NCBI GenBank assembly: GCA_002311745.1
Contig: DBZL01000018.1
Span: forward strand, 1-38,665
DNA: 38,665 nt
Origin: Phycisphaerales bacterium UBA1161
GTDB taxonomy: Bacteria > Planctomycetota > Phycisphaerae > Tepidisphaerales > Tepidisphaeraceae
Direction of reading: 5' to 3'
Each line of letters opens with the position of its first letter. Positions within the stretch are counted from its first letter, which is position 1. Below the pieces are notes generated by a model. The model made no database searches and was not told the origin of the DNA. It saw only the letters and a list, made by a program, of their open reading frames with translations. Of this stretch, positions 1 through 7,820 are shown piece by piece. The position numbers were made by a program, and so were the translations under genes.

Positions 1-84
1 GCATAGTTTCAGCCGCAGAGAAAAAATTGATTTTTTAAAAACAGAATTCTTGTCTTCTCAGCGTCTCTGCGGTTGCATTTACTG
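1..84. repeat. Palindromic repeat, CGCAGAGACGCAG family, edge copy
   Basis: A left arm near 11-24 (AGCCGCAGAGAAAA) faces a right arm at 57-80 (CTCAGCGTCTCTGCGGTTGC followed by ATTT), with an AT-rich middle. The right arm is the reverse complement of the last 23 bases of the window, and the same family forms the long palindrome at 4661-4817. It lies just downstream of the NfeD-type gene. No coding capacity is seen. It could form a hairpin at the transcript end, but no clean T-run follows a stem. Confidence 0.6.
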
Positions 85-92
85 GGCGCCGG

Positions 93-1682
93 CTATTCCT
101 TTTTTCGCACGATGATGCTGGGTCCGGCCAGGGCGCGGACGACCAATTCGCTGCCGGCGGGAAGGAAGCCGGTTTCGCTGACGACGGAGGTGATGCGTTT
201 GTCGGCGATGGCGGGGTCGTAAAACTCGGCCGATCCGCCGGGACGCAACTCGGTGAGGGCTTTGCCGACGGCGCCGACGGGCGGCCAGGGGACCGTGTTG
301 CCCGCGACGGGGCCGGAGGCGCTGGCGGTCGGGCGGTTGCCGGTGGTGGCGGTGATGATCAGACGGCTGAAGTACGGCATCTTGGGCAAAAAGCGGCTGA
401 GCCACATCCACAGCAGCACGGAAGAGCCCATGGCGGCGGCGACGACGATGATCCCTTTTTGCATGGCGATCCAGGCGGCCGAGAAACTGTGCGGGATCGC
501 GGGGCCGGTGTCCTTGGGTACGAAGGTCATTATGAGGCCGAAGACCACGAGGATGCCACCGGTGATGCCGGGGAAGAAATGGCCGGGCAAGAGGATTTCG
601 AATGCGATCAAGACCAGGCCGGCGAAGATGAGCAGAATTTCCCACCACTGGGCATAGCCGGTGAGCAAGGGGACGCCGAGCATGAGGATCAGGGCGGCCA
701 GGCCGATGGTTTCCGCCACGCCGTGGCCCGGGGCGTGCAGGACGATGTAGAGGCATTGGAGAAAGATGACGATCAGAAGCCCGCGGACGGCGGCGCTGCC
801 GAGGATTTCGACCAGCTTCTCGCCGATACCGGAGGAGAGTTCCGCGACGACGACGTAGCCGCGCTGCTGTGCCAAGGCCTGCGCGGAGCCGGCGATGCCG
901 CTGGCCAGGCCGTAGCGCACGGCCTGGTCGCTGCTGACCGTCAGAAGGGTCGTCGGTCCATCAATGGGAACCGGCGCGCCGGGCACATCGGTCCACTGCT
1001 TGGTGGCGATCAATTTGGCGTAATCCTTGTCATCGACGAATCGCTTCTCGCCCTTGTCGTTCTGCACCCAGTAGACGGTGCGCGCGACGTCGACCATGGC
1101 GGCGGCCAGCAGGGGGTCGTGGTGGTTGCGCTGGGCGCTGTCGGCGAAATCCAGAAGCACGGTGCTTTCGGCCTTGGCGCGTTCGGCCGGGGGCATCGCT
1201 TCCAGGCCGGTGGCGCCAAAGACGATCGGAGCGCAATCGCCCAGCGTGGCCGAGCCGCTCATGACGATCTCGTCGCAGGCCATGGCGATCATCGCCCCGG
1301 CCGAAATCGCCTTGTCCTCGACGAAAGCGATGGTGTGAATGTCATCCTGGCGTTTGAGAAATCGCGAGATTTCCTCGCCGGCGGTGACCAGGCCGCCGTA
1401 GGTGTCGACGTTGAGAATGACGACTTTGGCGCCCAAGCCGCGGGCCTGGTTGAAGCGGTTGATGAGCTGATCGCGCGAGTAGTCGTTGATCTCGCCCTGG
1501 AGTTGAACGATGACGGCTTTGGTTTGCGAAGCCGACGGCTGGGAGGCCGGAGCGTCGGCCCGTACGGGAATGCACAACAGCAGCAGAAGAACAACCGCCT
1601 GCCAGAGACGCCCCTCACCCCGTCCCTCTCCCCATGAGTACATGGGGCGAGGGGGAACACCTGATTGCCCCGCGTGTTTCAT
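93..1682 (-). CDS. NfeD-type membrane-bound ClpP-class serine protease
   Basis: Long-form NfeD (about 529 residues). An N-terminal signal segment (WQAVVLLLLLCIPV) is followed by a ClpP-like domain. That domain carries NVDTYGGLVTAGEEI and, around residues 125-137, AISAGAMIAMACDEI, where the serine of SAG is the expected nucleophile of the Ser-Lys family. The C-terminal half has several hydrophobic segments (roughly 295-395) and ends in a soluble OB-fold-like NfeD domain. Family members cleave membrane-associated proteins such as stomatins and sit in the inner membrane with the protease outside the cytoplasm. The start is uncertain: the ATG at 1682 lies before a palindromic repeat and the ATG at 1643 lies inside it. 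No ATG or GTG occurs in frame between the repeat and the hydrophobic core, and neither start has a clear Shine-Dalgarno sequence. No stomatin gene is adjacent, which is unusual for the family. Confidence 0.88.
   Translation of the reverse strand: MKHAGQSGVPPRPMYSWGEGRGEGRLWQAVVLLLLLCIPVRADAPASQPSASQTKAVIVQLQGEINDYSRDQLINRFNQARGLGAKVVILNVDTYGGLVTAGEEISRFLKRQDDIHTIAFVEDKAISAGAMIAMACDEIVMSGSATLGDCAPIVFGATGLEAMPPAERAKAESTVLLDFADSAQRNHHDPLLAAAMVDVARTVYWVQNDKGEKRFVDDKDYAKLIATKQWTDVPGAPVPIDGPTTLLTVSSDQAVRYGLASGIAGSAQALAQQRGYVVVAELSSGIGEKLVEILGSAAVRGLLIVIFLQCLYIVLHAPGHGVAETIGLAALILMLGVPLLTGYAQWWEILLIFAGLVLIAFEILLPGHFFPGITGGILVVFGLIMTFVPKDTGPAIPHSFSAAWIAMQKGIIVVAAAMGSSVLLWMWLSRFLPKMPYFSRLIITATTGNRPTASASGPVAGNTVPWPPVGAVGKALTELRPGGSAEFYDPAIADKRITSVVSETGFLPAGSELVVRALAGPSIIVRKKE
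1623..1656. repeat. Palindrome inside the NfeD gene 5' end
   Basis: CTCTCCCCATG and CATGGGGCGAG pair across the four-base loop AGTA (stem 1626-1636 with 1641-1651, one G:T). This is the CCCTCTCCCC type of dispersed palindrome. It is read in frame in the N-terminal part of the NfeD-type protease as a Gly/Glu/Arg-rich stretch, and one candidate start codon falls in its centre. Confidence 0.6.
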
Positions 1683-1728
1683 GGCTCTATTTTACGACAA
1701 ATCCCGGCCGGAGAAAAACGTTTGTACA

Positions 1729-2274
1729 ATGCGAGCCATGCGCCGCCCAACCGCTCGCCTTTTCATGGCCGTGTGGCTGATTTTGTGCCTGCTCGTGGGC
1801 GTGGCGTGGATTTCCAGCCGGCACACGATGGAGAGTTGGACCGTCCGCTACGGCCGACACTTTGGTCAATCAGTGAGCCTCATCTTGCTCGACGTTGACT
1901 CCAGAGCCGGTTCGGTATCTTTGTGGCTTGAATACGGCACGGAGCCTGGCTTCGACCACACGGGATGGAGCGCCTGGCATGTCGCCATGCACCTGGGCAA
2001 CTCCCCGCAAAAAACCAGGATGGAGGCGGGTACGGAATCCACCGACATGATCCCGAACACTCCTTATAGCAGCGGGAGAATCCTCTGGGTAACCATCCCG
2101 TATTGGCTGCTGCTGGGCGTGATGTTGATCGTGCCGGCGCTGCGGCTGTTGATGTGGTGGCGGCGGCGCGGGCGGATGGCGGGGCGGTGCCCGCATTGCG
2201 GGTACGATCTGCGCGCCACGCCGGACCGCTGCCCGGAATGCGGCGCGGTCATCGCGTCGCCGCCGTCAGTTTGA
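1729..2274 (+). CDS. Membrane protein with C-terminal zinc ribbon (planctomycete type)
   Basis: A protein of about 181 residues. One transmembrane helix lies near the N terminus (about 10-28, LFMAVWLILCLLVGVAW) and a second near 124-142 (YWLLLGVMLIVPALRLLMWW), with a periplasmic-type stretch between them. A basic patch (RRRGRM) then leads into a four-cysteine zinc ribbon at C154, C157, C168 and C171 (CPHCGYDLRATPDRCPECG). This tail is very common on small membrane proteins of Planctomycetota and has no assigned function. The reading frame is open upstream to 1510, but the first plausible starts are the ATGs at 1729 and 1738; the upstream part is antisense to the NfeD gene. The gene ends convergent with trpD, overlapping by 9 bp. 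No enzymatic role can be assigned. Confidence 0.75.
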   Translation: MRAMRRPTARLFMAVWLILCLLVGVAWISSRHTMESWTVRYGRHFGQSVSLILLDVDSRAGSVSLWLEYGTEPGFDHTGWSAWHVAMHLGNSPQKTRMEAGTESTDMIPNTPYSSGRILWVTIPYWLLLGVMLIVPALRLLMWWRRRGRMAGRCPHCGYDLRATPDRCPECGAVIASPPSV

Positions 2275-3291
2275 CGGCCGCGAGCAGAGGATCAGCACGT
2301 CCAGCGTCTGGCGGGCTTTGCCATCGTCCACGGCCGCGGCCGCGAGGCGAAGGCCATCCTGCAAATCATCGGCTGCCTCGGCGACGACCAACGCGGCGGC
2401 GGCGTTCAGGATCGCGATGTCGCGCTTGGGTCCGCCTTGGCCGTCGAGCACGTCCGTCAAGGCCGCTGCCGCTTCATCGACGGAATTGACTTGCAGGTCG
2501 GACAGCCGGGCATACTCCAGGCCCGACTCGGCCGGGTCCAGCGTCCAGGTGTGAATGTGTCCTTCGTACAGTTCGCTGATGCGCGTGGGGCCAAGGGTGG
2601 AGATTTCGTCCAAACCGTCCTCGGCGCAAGCGACCCAGGCGCGGCGGCTGCCCAATTCGCGCAGGACGGCGGCCAGGCGATCGGTCAACTCGGGGGCAAA
2701 AACGCCGAGCAACTGATGGCGGGTCCGGCCGGGATTGGTCAGCGGCCCCAGCAGGTTGAAGATCGTGGCAATGCCCAGGGCTTTGCGTGCTTCGGCGACG
2801 AATTTCATGGCCGGGTGATGCAACCGGGCGTAGGCGAAGCACATGTTGGCTTCTTTGAGGCAGCGGGCCAAATCCTGCGGCGTGGTTTGGAGGTTCAGCC
2901 CCAATTTTTCCAGCACATCGGCCGAGCCGGCGCGGCCGGAGGCCGAGCGGTTGCCGTGCTTGACGACTTTGACGCCGCAGGCGGCGACGATGATGGCGGC
3001 GGCGGTGGAGATGTTAAACGTGTGCCGCACGTCCCCGCCGGTGCCGCAGGTGTCCAGTACGATCCCGGCCTCGTCGCAGGGGACGGGGATGACTTTTTCG
3101 CGCATGACCGTGGCGGCGCCGACCAGTTCCTCGACGGTGGTTCCCTTGGCCGCCATGCCGATCAGCAGCCCGCCGATCTCCGCCTCGTTGGCCTGACCGG
3201 ACATGATGTGAAGGAAGGCGTCGCGCGCCTCATCGCGCGTGAGGTCCTGGCGGTAGCAGAGCTTGAGCAGTAGGTCGCGAAAAGCGGTCAT
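2266..3291 (-). CDS. trpD: Anthranilate phosphoribosyltransferase
   Basis: Transfers phosphoribose from PRPP to anthranilate in tryptophan synthesis (cytoplasmic). The 341-residue product matches the usual length. The glycine-rich PRPP loop DTCGTGGDVRHTFN, then VVKHGNRSASGRAGSADVLE and NLLGPLTNPGRTRHQLLGV, are signatures of the family. The frame stays open to 3396, but that extension only translates the TGACGAAT repeat, so the ATG at 3291 (MTAFRDLLLKL) is chosen. It lies downstream of galK on the same strand, separated by about 160 bp of repeat. No other trp gene is adjacent, so the pathway genes appear scattered. The stop overlaps the convergent zinc-ribbon gene. Confidence 0.93.
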   Translation of the reverse strand: MTAFRDLLLKLCYRQDLTRDEARDAFLHIMSGQANEAEIGGLLIGMAAKGTTVEELVGAATVMREKVIPVPCDEAGIVLDTCGTGGDVRHTFNISTAAAIIVAACGVKVVKHGNRSASGRAGSADVLEKLGLNLQTTPQDLARCLKEANMCFAYARLHHPAMKFVAEARKALGIATIFNLLGPLTNPGRTRHQLLGVFAPELTDRLAAVLRELGSRRAWVACAEDGLDEISTLGPTRISELYEGHIHTWTLDPAESGLEYARLSDLQVNSVDEAAAALTDVLDGQGGPKRDIAILNAAAALVVAEAADDLQDGLRLAAAAVDDGKARQTLDVLILCSRPSN

Positions 3292-3298
3292 GGGTGCG

Positions 3299-3447
3299 AA
3301 TGACGAGGTTCGAATGACGAAATTCGAATGACGAATGACGAATGAAATGACGAATGACGAATGAATGCGGGCCGAGGCGCTTTGCTCATTGGGCATTGGA
3401 CATTCGGAATTGATTCGTCATTCGTCATTCGAATTTCGTCATTCTCT
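3299..3447. repeat. Inverted repeat made of TGACGAAT units
   Basis: The left arm (about 3314-3364) has several copies of TGACGAATGACGAAT. The right arm (about 3410-3443) carries the same sequence inverted, and about 31 bases (around GACGAAATTCGAATGACG) match without error. The middle has a different short repetitive motif (CATTGGGCATTGGACATTCGG). The element fills the galK-trpD gap and would fold into one large hairpin. Confidence 0.75.
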
Positions 3448-3450
3448 TGA

Positions 3451-4632
3451 TCATTCCACCACCGTGGCTCCTGCCGTGGCGGTGGTCACGAGCACGCTGG
3501 GTTGGCGGCCGAATTTCTCCGTGTACGTTTTGTGCAGGTGCTCGCAAAGGGCATCCACCGAGCGGGGCTGGACCATGGCGACGATGCAGCCGCCAAAGCC
3601 GCCGCCGGTCATGCGGGCGCCGTAGACGCTCTTGACCTGCATCGCCTTGTCCACCAGGAAATCCAGCTCGGGGCAGCTCACCTCGTAATCGTCGCGCAGG
3701 GAGTTGTGGCTCTGGACCATCAATTCGCCGGCGTCGTCGTATTGCTGCTCTTTGAGGTTTTGGGCCATGGCCGCGGTGCGGCCGTTTTCGCTGATGACGT
3801 GGCGGCAGCGGCGAAAGACGACTTCGCTCAGGTCCGAGCGCGAGGCGTCGAGTTGCGGCATCGTCACATCGCGAAGGGCCTTGAGGTCCGCGTGGCGGCG
3901 GCGCAGGACGGCGACGCCTTCTTCGCATTGTCGGCGGCGCATGGCGTACTCGCCGCCCACCAGGTCGTGCTTGACCATGGTGTTGGCGACGACGATGCGC
4001 AATTCGTTGGGGTCGAGAGCGACAAATTGCTTGGAAAGATCGCGGCAATCCAGGAGCATGGCGTGGCCGCTGCGGGCGGCGCAAACGATCATTTGGTCCA
4101 TGATGCCGACGGGAACCTGGGCGTAGTCGTGCTCGGCTTTCTGGCAGATCAGGGCCAGGCGGTCGGGGCCGATGCTCAGCCCAACCAGGAAGAGCATGGC
4201 GCGGGCGGCGGCGAGCTCGAGGGCGGCGCTACTGGCCAGCCCGCCGCCGACGCTCAGGGTATTGCAAACAAGTGCGTCCATCCCGGACAGGGGGATGCCG
4301 GCGGCGATCAATCCCGCCGCCACGCCGCGGACGTAGTTGCCCCAGGGCGGCTTTCCGCGCTCGACTTTCTTCTGTACGGAGAATTCGACGAACTCGTTGG
4401 GGAAGACGGTGGAGGCGATCTTGACCAGGTCATCGCTGCGCGTGCGGCAGACCATGGTGATCTGGGGCTCGATGGCCATGGGAAAGACCAGGCCCTCGTT
4501 GTAGTCGGTGTGCTCGCCGATGAGATTGACGCGGCCGGGGGCGCGCACGATGTGGGTTCTCACCTCCGGCGACGCGGCGCCGAAAACCTGGGTGAACCGC
4601 TCCCGCAGGCGCTGGTTGGCCTCCTGATCCAT
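3451..4632 (-). CDS. galK: Galactokinase
   Basis: Phosphorylates galactose to galactose-1-phosphate with ATP (Leloir pathway, cytoplasmic). It is a GHMP-superfamily protein of 393 residues. The galactokinase signature GRVNLIGEHTDYNEG is at about 33-47, the phosphate loop is SVGGGLASSAALELA, and the C-terminal GHMP motif is MTGGGFGGCIVAM. All key motifs are intact. The ATG at 4632 (MDQEANQRL) is preferred over the TTG-type extension to 4668, which enters a palindromic repeat. No galT or galE is adjacent. It is divergent from the TraB-like gene across a 234-bp gap mostly filled by a palindrome. Confidence 0.94.
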   Translation of the reverse strand: MDQEANQRLRERFTQVFGAASPEVRTHIVRAPGRVNLIGEHTDYNEGLVFPMAIEPQITMVCRTRSDDLVKIASTVFPNEFVEFSVQKKVERGKPPWGNYVRGVAAGLIAAGIPLSGMDALVCNTLSVGGGLASSAALELAAARAMLFLVGLSIGPDRLALICQKAEHDYAQVPVGIMDQMIVCAARSGHAMLLDCRDLSKQFVALDPNELRIVVANTMVKHDLVGGEYAMRRRQCEEGVAVLRRRHADLKALRDVTMPQLDASRSDLSEVVFRRCRHVISENGRTAAMAQNLKEQQYDDAGELMVQSHNSLRDDYEVSCPELDFLVDKAMQVKSVYGARMTGGGFGGCIVAMVQPRSVDALCEHLHKTYTEKFGRQPSVLVTTATAGATVVE

Positions 4633-4660
4633 TGCGGCGACTGTAAGAATGCGGGAAGAC

Positions 4661-4817
4661 AAATGCAACCGCCCAGACGCAGAGGGTGCAGAGTGCCGCA
4701 GAAAAGAAAAATGGAAAAAGGGTTTTCATATTTTTCTCAGGCAGGAATGCTCTTTCTAAAAGATCAATTTCTTCTCTGCGGCTATCTCTGCGCCTCTGCG
4801 TCTGGGCGGTTGCATTT
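4661..4817. repeat. 157-bp nested palindrome, CGCAGAG family
   Basis: The outer arms 4661-4685 and 4793-4817 (starting AAATGCAACCGCCCAGACGC) are perfect 25-bp reverse complements. A second pair lies inside: GCCGCAGAAAAGAAA at about 4695-4709 pairs with TTTCTTCTCTGCGGC at about 4768-4782 with one mismatch. The core is AT-rich. The element sits between divergent galK and the TraB-like gene, where both promoters are expected. Confidence 0.8.
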
Positions 4818-4851
4818 GGCGGGGTGGGTGCCATGTGGGCGGCAGAGCCGC

Positions 4852-4857
4852 TATACT
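4852..4857 (+). promoter_or_regulatory. Possible -10 box (TATACT)
   Basis: TATACT lies immediately before the TraB-like gene, just outside the palindrome. No good -35 box is seen at 16-18 bp. If used, transcription would begin near 4864, leaving almost no leader for the ATG at 4867 or a 20-base leader for the ATG at 4885. Confidence 0.25.
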
Positions 4858-4866
4858 CAAGTAAGG

Positions 4867-5805
4867 ATGTGGCGAGGCGCATTCATGGCGATGGTCCTTG
4901 CGGCGGCGGGGGCGGCTTGGGCATCGCCTGCCACTGCCCCGGCGACGCGGCCGCAGGTGCCGCAATCGTTCATCCGCTTCGTCGAGGACGGCCACGGCGG
5001 AGGATCGCTGCAAACGGCGGATGTGGCGTTCCAGAACCGGGACGGCGCGACCGTGCACCTGATCGCGGCCGTGCATATCGGGGAAAAATCGTATTACGAC
5101 GCGCTGAACCGGCAGTTTCAGGACTTTGACGCGGTGCTGTACGAGATGATCAAGCCGCGCGGCGCGGCTCCGCCGGCGCCGGGACAGGCCGAGCAATCCG
5201 ACAGCGACATCGCGGCATTCCAACGGTTCCTGAAGGATGTCCTGGAACTCGATTTTCAGTTGGATGACATCGACTATACCGCGCCCAACTTCGTGCACGC
5301 GGATTTGGATCGGGAAACGTTCGAAAAACTCCAGGAGCAACGCGGGGAAAGTTTTGAATCGCTGATGCTGCAGCAGATGCTCAATGCCCTGAACCAATCG
5401 ACGACGCGGCAAAGCGACGTGCAGTCGCTGCAAGACATGGTCAACGTCCTGACGCATCCGGATATGGAGCGGCAGATCAAAGTGGTCCTCGCCCGACAGA
5501 TGGGGGAGATGGACACGGCGGCGATGGGGCTGGAAGGGCCGGGGGCAACGGTGATCCTGAGCGAGCGCAACAACGCGGCGATGCAGACGCTGTCCCAGAC
5601 GCTTGCCGCGGGGAAGAAAAACGTCGCCATTTTCTATGGGTCGGCGCACATGCCCGATCTGGCCAAGCGACTCGCGGCCGAGGGATTCGAGCCGCTGAGC
5701 ACGCGATGGAATCTGGCTTGGGACCTGACGATCCGGCCGGACCAGCCATCCGCGGTCCAGAAACTTTTTGACGGGCTGATCAAATCGCTGCAGGAGAACA
5801 AGTGA
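4867..5805 (+). CDS. TraB/GumN-like protein, putatively secreted
   Basis: About 312 residues with an N-terminal signal-like segment (GAFMAMVLAAAGAAWASPA). The two landmark regions of the TraB/GumN/TIKI family are present: an N-terminal histidine motif (HLIAAVHIGEKSYY) and a C-terminal GSAHMPDLAKRL, the G-x-x-H element. Eukaryotic relatives (TIKI) are metalloproteases; bacterial members mostly lack a proven function. A helical insertion rich in Gln and Asp (about residues 100-200) separates the motifs. The reading frame is open far upstream, but that part is antisense to galK. The start is the ATG at 4867 or 4885; the second has GGCGAGG upstream. It is followed 18 bp later by tmk, probably in one transcript. 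Confidence 0.72.
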   Translation: MWRGAFMAMVLAAAGAAWASPATAPATRPQVPQSFIRFVEDGHGGGSLQTADVAFQNRDGATVHLIAAVHIGEKSYYDALNRQFQDFDAVLYEMIKPRGAAPPAPGQAEQSDSDIAAFQRFLKDVLELDFQLDDIDYTAPNFVHADLDRETFEKLQEQRGESFESLMLQQMLNALNQSTTRQSDVQSLQDMVNVLTHPDMERQIKVVLARQMGEMDTAAMGLEGPGATVILSERNNAAMQTLSQTLAAGKKNVAIFYGSAHMPDLAKRLAAEGFEPLSTRWNLAWDLTIRPDQPSAVQKLFDGLIKSLQENK

Positions 5806-5823
5806 TCGCCGCGGACTAATGAC

Positions 5824-6456
5824 ATGAATCATCTGCGCGGAAAATTCATCGTCTTCGACGGCGGGGAAGGCTGCGGCAAGAGCACGCAGGCGGCGATGCT
5901 CGACGCTGCACTGCAAAAGGCCGGCGTGCCGACGCTCCTGGTGCGCGATCCCGGCTCGACGCACATCGGCGAGAAAATCCGCGCCATCCTGCTCGATCCG
6001 CAACACGATCGCATGTCGATGCGCTGCGAGATGCTACTGTACATGGCGGCGCGGGCGCAGATGGTCAAGGAATTGATCGAGCCTGCGCTAGCGGCGGGAA
6101 AATGCGTGATCTGCGACCGGTTCATTACCAGCACGCTGGCGTACCAGTTGGGCGGCGAGGGTCTGACGGCGGAGGAAATCCACCGGGTGGGGCAGGTCGC
6201 GGTGGGCGGACGCTGGCCGGATTTGACCATCCTCCTGGACATGCCCGTGGACCGCAGCGCCGCCCGCCTGAATCGGCAGCGCGACCGCATCGAGCAGCGC
6301 CCGGACGAGTACCACCAACGCGTGCGCGAAAATTACCTTCAACAGGGGCGGCAGCACGAGAAAAAGATGCGCATCATCGACGCCGACCGCGATCGGGAGG
6401 CGATTCATGCGGATGTCATGCGCCTGCTGGGGCAGATGAATGATGATTGGGTTTGA
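5824..6456 (+). CDS. tmk: Thymidylate kinase
   Basis: Phosphorylates dTMP to dTDP. The 210-residue length fits the family. The P-loop FDGGEGCGKST lies at residues 11-21, the DR(Y/F) motif is CDRFITSTLAYQ at about 97-108, and the LID segment around 150-160 is basic (NRQRDRIEQRP). The usual nucleotide-binding REPGGT is changed to RDPGST at 41-46, a mild departure that keeps the arginine and the Pro-Gly. It overlaps holB by 17 bp, and this tmk-holB pairing is a common bacterial arrangement. No strong ribosome-binding site precedes the ATG. Confidence 0.93.
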   Translation: MNHLRGKFIVFDGGEGCGKSTQAAMLDAALQKAGVPTLLVRDPGSTHIGEKIRAILLDPQHDRMSMRCEMLLYMAARAQMVKELIEPALAAGKCVICDRFITSTLAYQLGGEGLTAEEIHRVGQVAVGGRWPDLTILLDMPVDRSAARLNRQRDRIEQRPDEYHQRVRENYLQQGRQHEKKMRIIDADRDREAIHADVMRLLGQMNDDWV

Positions 6457-7480
6457 GCAAATCGTCGGGCAGGATGCGGCGATTGGGTCGCTGCTGGGCG
6501 CGTACCGGGCGGATCGGCTGCCGCACGGGTTGATCTTTGCCGGCCCGGTGGGCGTGGGCAAGGCGACGACGGCCGCGGCGTTTGCGGTTTTGTTTCTGTG
6601 CGAGGCCGCCAAGGACGACCGCGCGTGCGGGGTTTGCCAAAGCTGCGTGGCGATGTCGGCCGGGTCGGCCGGGTCGGGCGGTTCGCATCCGGATTATCAC
6701 GTCATCACCAAGGAACTGGCCCGCGTGTATGACAAAACGGGAACGAGCAAGGCGACGCAGCTTGCCATCAACGTGGTGCGGTATGAGCTGGCGGCCCCGG
6801 CCGCCCGCAAAACCGTGCTGGGGCGAGGTAAGGTCTTTGTCGTCGAAGAGGCGGAGCTGATGACGCCGGCGGCCCAGAACGCGATCCTCAAGACACTGGA
6901 AGAGCCGTGGGGCCGGACGCTCATTATCCTGCTGACGACGGACGCGACGGCTTTGCTGGCGACGGTCCGCAGCCGCTGCCAGACGATCCCCTTCGCGGCT
7001 TTGGAGAAGGATGTGGTGATCCAAGAACTGCGTCGGCGGGGGATCAAGGCGGCGACCGCCTCGGCCGCGGCGGAATTGTGCGATGGATCGCTGGGGCTGG
7101 CCCTGCGGTGGATCGAGGATGGCGTGGTGGAATCGGCCGGTGAATTGAATCAATGCGTCGACGCAGCTCTCGCCGGGGAATCGGGGGGCGACTTGGCCGA
7201 TCTGCTCAGAACCCTGGCCGATAAGCAAGCGCAAAAGACACTTGAGCGTGACGACTTAGCGAGCAAGGACGCGGCCACGCGCGATGCCCTGGCGATGTAC
7301 CTATCGCTGGCCGCCCGCCAGCTACGCCTGCGCCTCGCCGTTAGCGCGGGTGCGGATCAGATGGAAAAGATTTGCCAAGCGATCGACGCGGTCGCGCGGG
7401 CCCAGCAGTATCTGGATGCCAATGTCAACGTGGCATTGGTACTGGAGCAAATCGGCCTTGCTCTCGCCGCGTCGGAGTAA
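6440..7480 (+). CDS. holB: DNA polymerase III delta' subunit (clamp loader)
   Basis: AAA+ clamp-loader subunit of 346 residues. It has a Walker-A-like GPVGVGKATT (about 35-44), a zinc module of four cysteines (C54, C63, C66, C69 in CEAAKDDRACGVCQSC), the sensor region KTLEEPWGRTLIILLTT and the SRC motif TVRSRCQTIPF characteristic of delta'/gamma. Loaders use ATP to place the sliding clamp on DNA; many delta' subunits do not hydrolyse ATP, although here the P-loop lysine is kept. The start ATGATG at 6440/6443 lies inside the end of tmk, which suggests translational coupling. The C-terminal collar domain is helical. Confidence 0.88.
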   Translation: MMIGFEQIVGQDAAIGSLLGAYRADRLPHGLIFAGPVGVGKATTAAAFAVLFLCEAAKDDRACGVCQSCVAMSAGSAGSGGSHPDYHVITKELARVYDKTGTSKATQLAINVVRYELAAPAARKTVLGRGKVFVVEEAELMTPAAQNAILKTLEEPWGRTLIILLTTDATALLATVRSRCQTIPFAALEKDVVIQELRRRGIKAATASAAAELCDGSLGLALRWIEDGVVESAGELNQCVDAALAGESGGDLADLLRTLADKQAQKTLERDDLASKDAATRDALAMYLSLAARQLRLRLAVSAGADQMEKICQAIDAVARAQQYLDANVNVALVLEQIGLALAASE

Positions 7481-7820
7481 GCGCGTAACAAGGCATCAGA
7501 TTATCCAGTTTAAACTCCGGCATTGCGACATCCGTTTACGGTTTCGCGTCATAACACCGCGTTTCGTCATCGCTTTCTCCCACATTCAGCTACCGGGTCG
7601 CCTATAGACGCCCAAACACGTTCTTTTTTCCGCCTGACTGTATTGATTATTCGCACGTCAAAATTCTGACCTTGCGCAGCAGCGCATTGCGCAAATCTTA
7701 GCGCTATTTCGCCGCAGAAAGTCCGCTTTTGCGTTGATGTCGACCAACGCCCAAGTGTAGAAATAATGAAACAGGGCACATTTTGACGTTTGACCTTTCT
7801 TGAAGCTGAGGGAGGGACGG
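7481..7820. other. 340-bp intergenic region upstream of the PEP-CTERM gene
   Basis: No convincing gene is seen. The region is less GC-rich than its surroundings. It has a 7-bp inverted repeat (TTGCGCA 7672-7678 with TGCGCAA 7688-7694) and a weak promoter-like pair (7734-7763). Downstream of holB no stem followed by a T-run was found. The minus-strand ORFs here look like chance frames. Confidence 0.5.
7734..7763 (+). promoter_or_regulatory. Possible promoter of the PEP-CTERM gene
   Basis: TTGATG (7734-7739) and TAGAAA (7758-7763) are spaced 18 bp apart and each matches the sigma-70 consensus at four of six positions. The start codon is at 7821, giving a leader of about 50 bases. Confidence 0.3.

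Noticed and set aside
459..1637. 392-residue plus-strand ORF
   Set aside because: Antisense to the NfeD-type gene; composition typical of a shadow frame.
3292..3396. N-terminal extension of TrpD
   Set aside because: It translates the TGACGAAT repeat (SSFVISFVIRHSNFVIR) and has no counterpart in TrpD proteins.
3502..4866. Long upstream extension of the TraB-like frame
   Set aside because: The first 455 residues are antisense to galK and the palindrome; the signal peptide and family similarity begin at about 4867.
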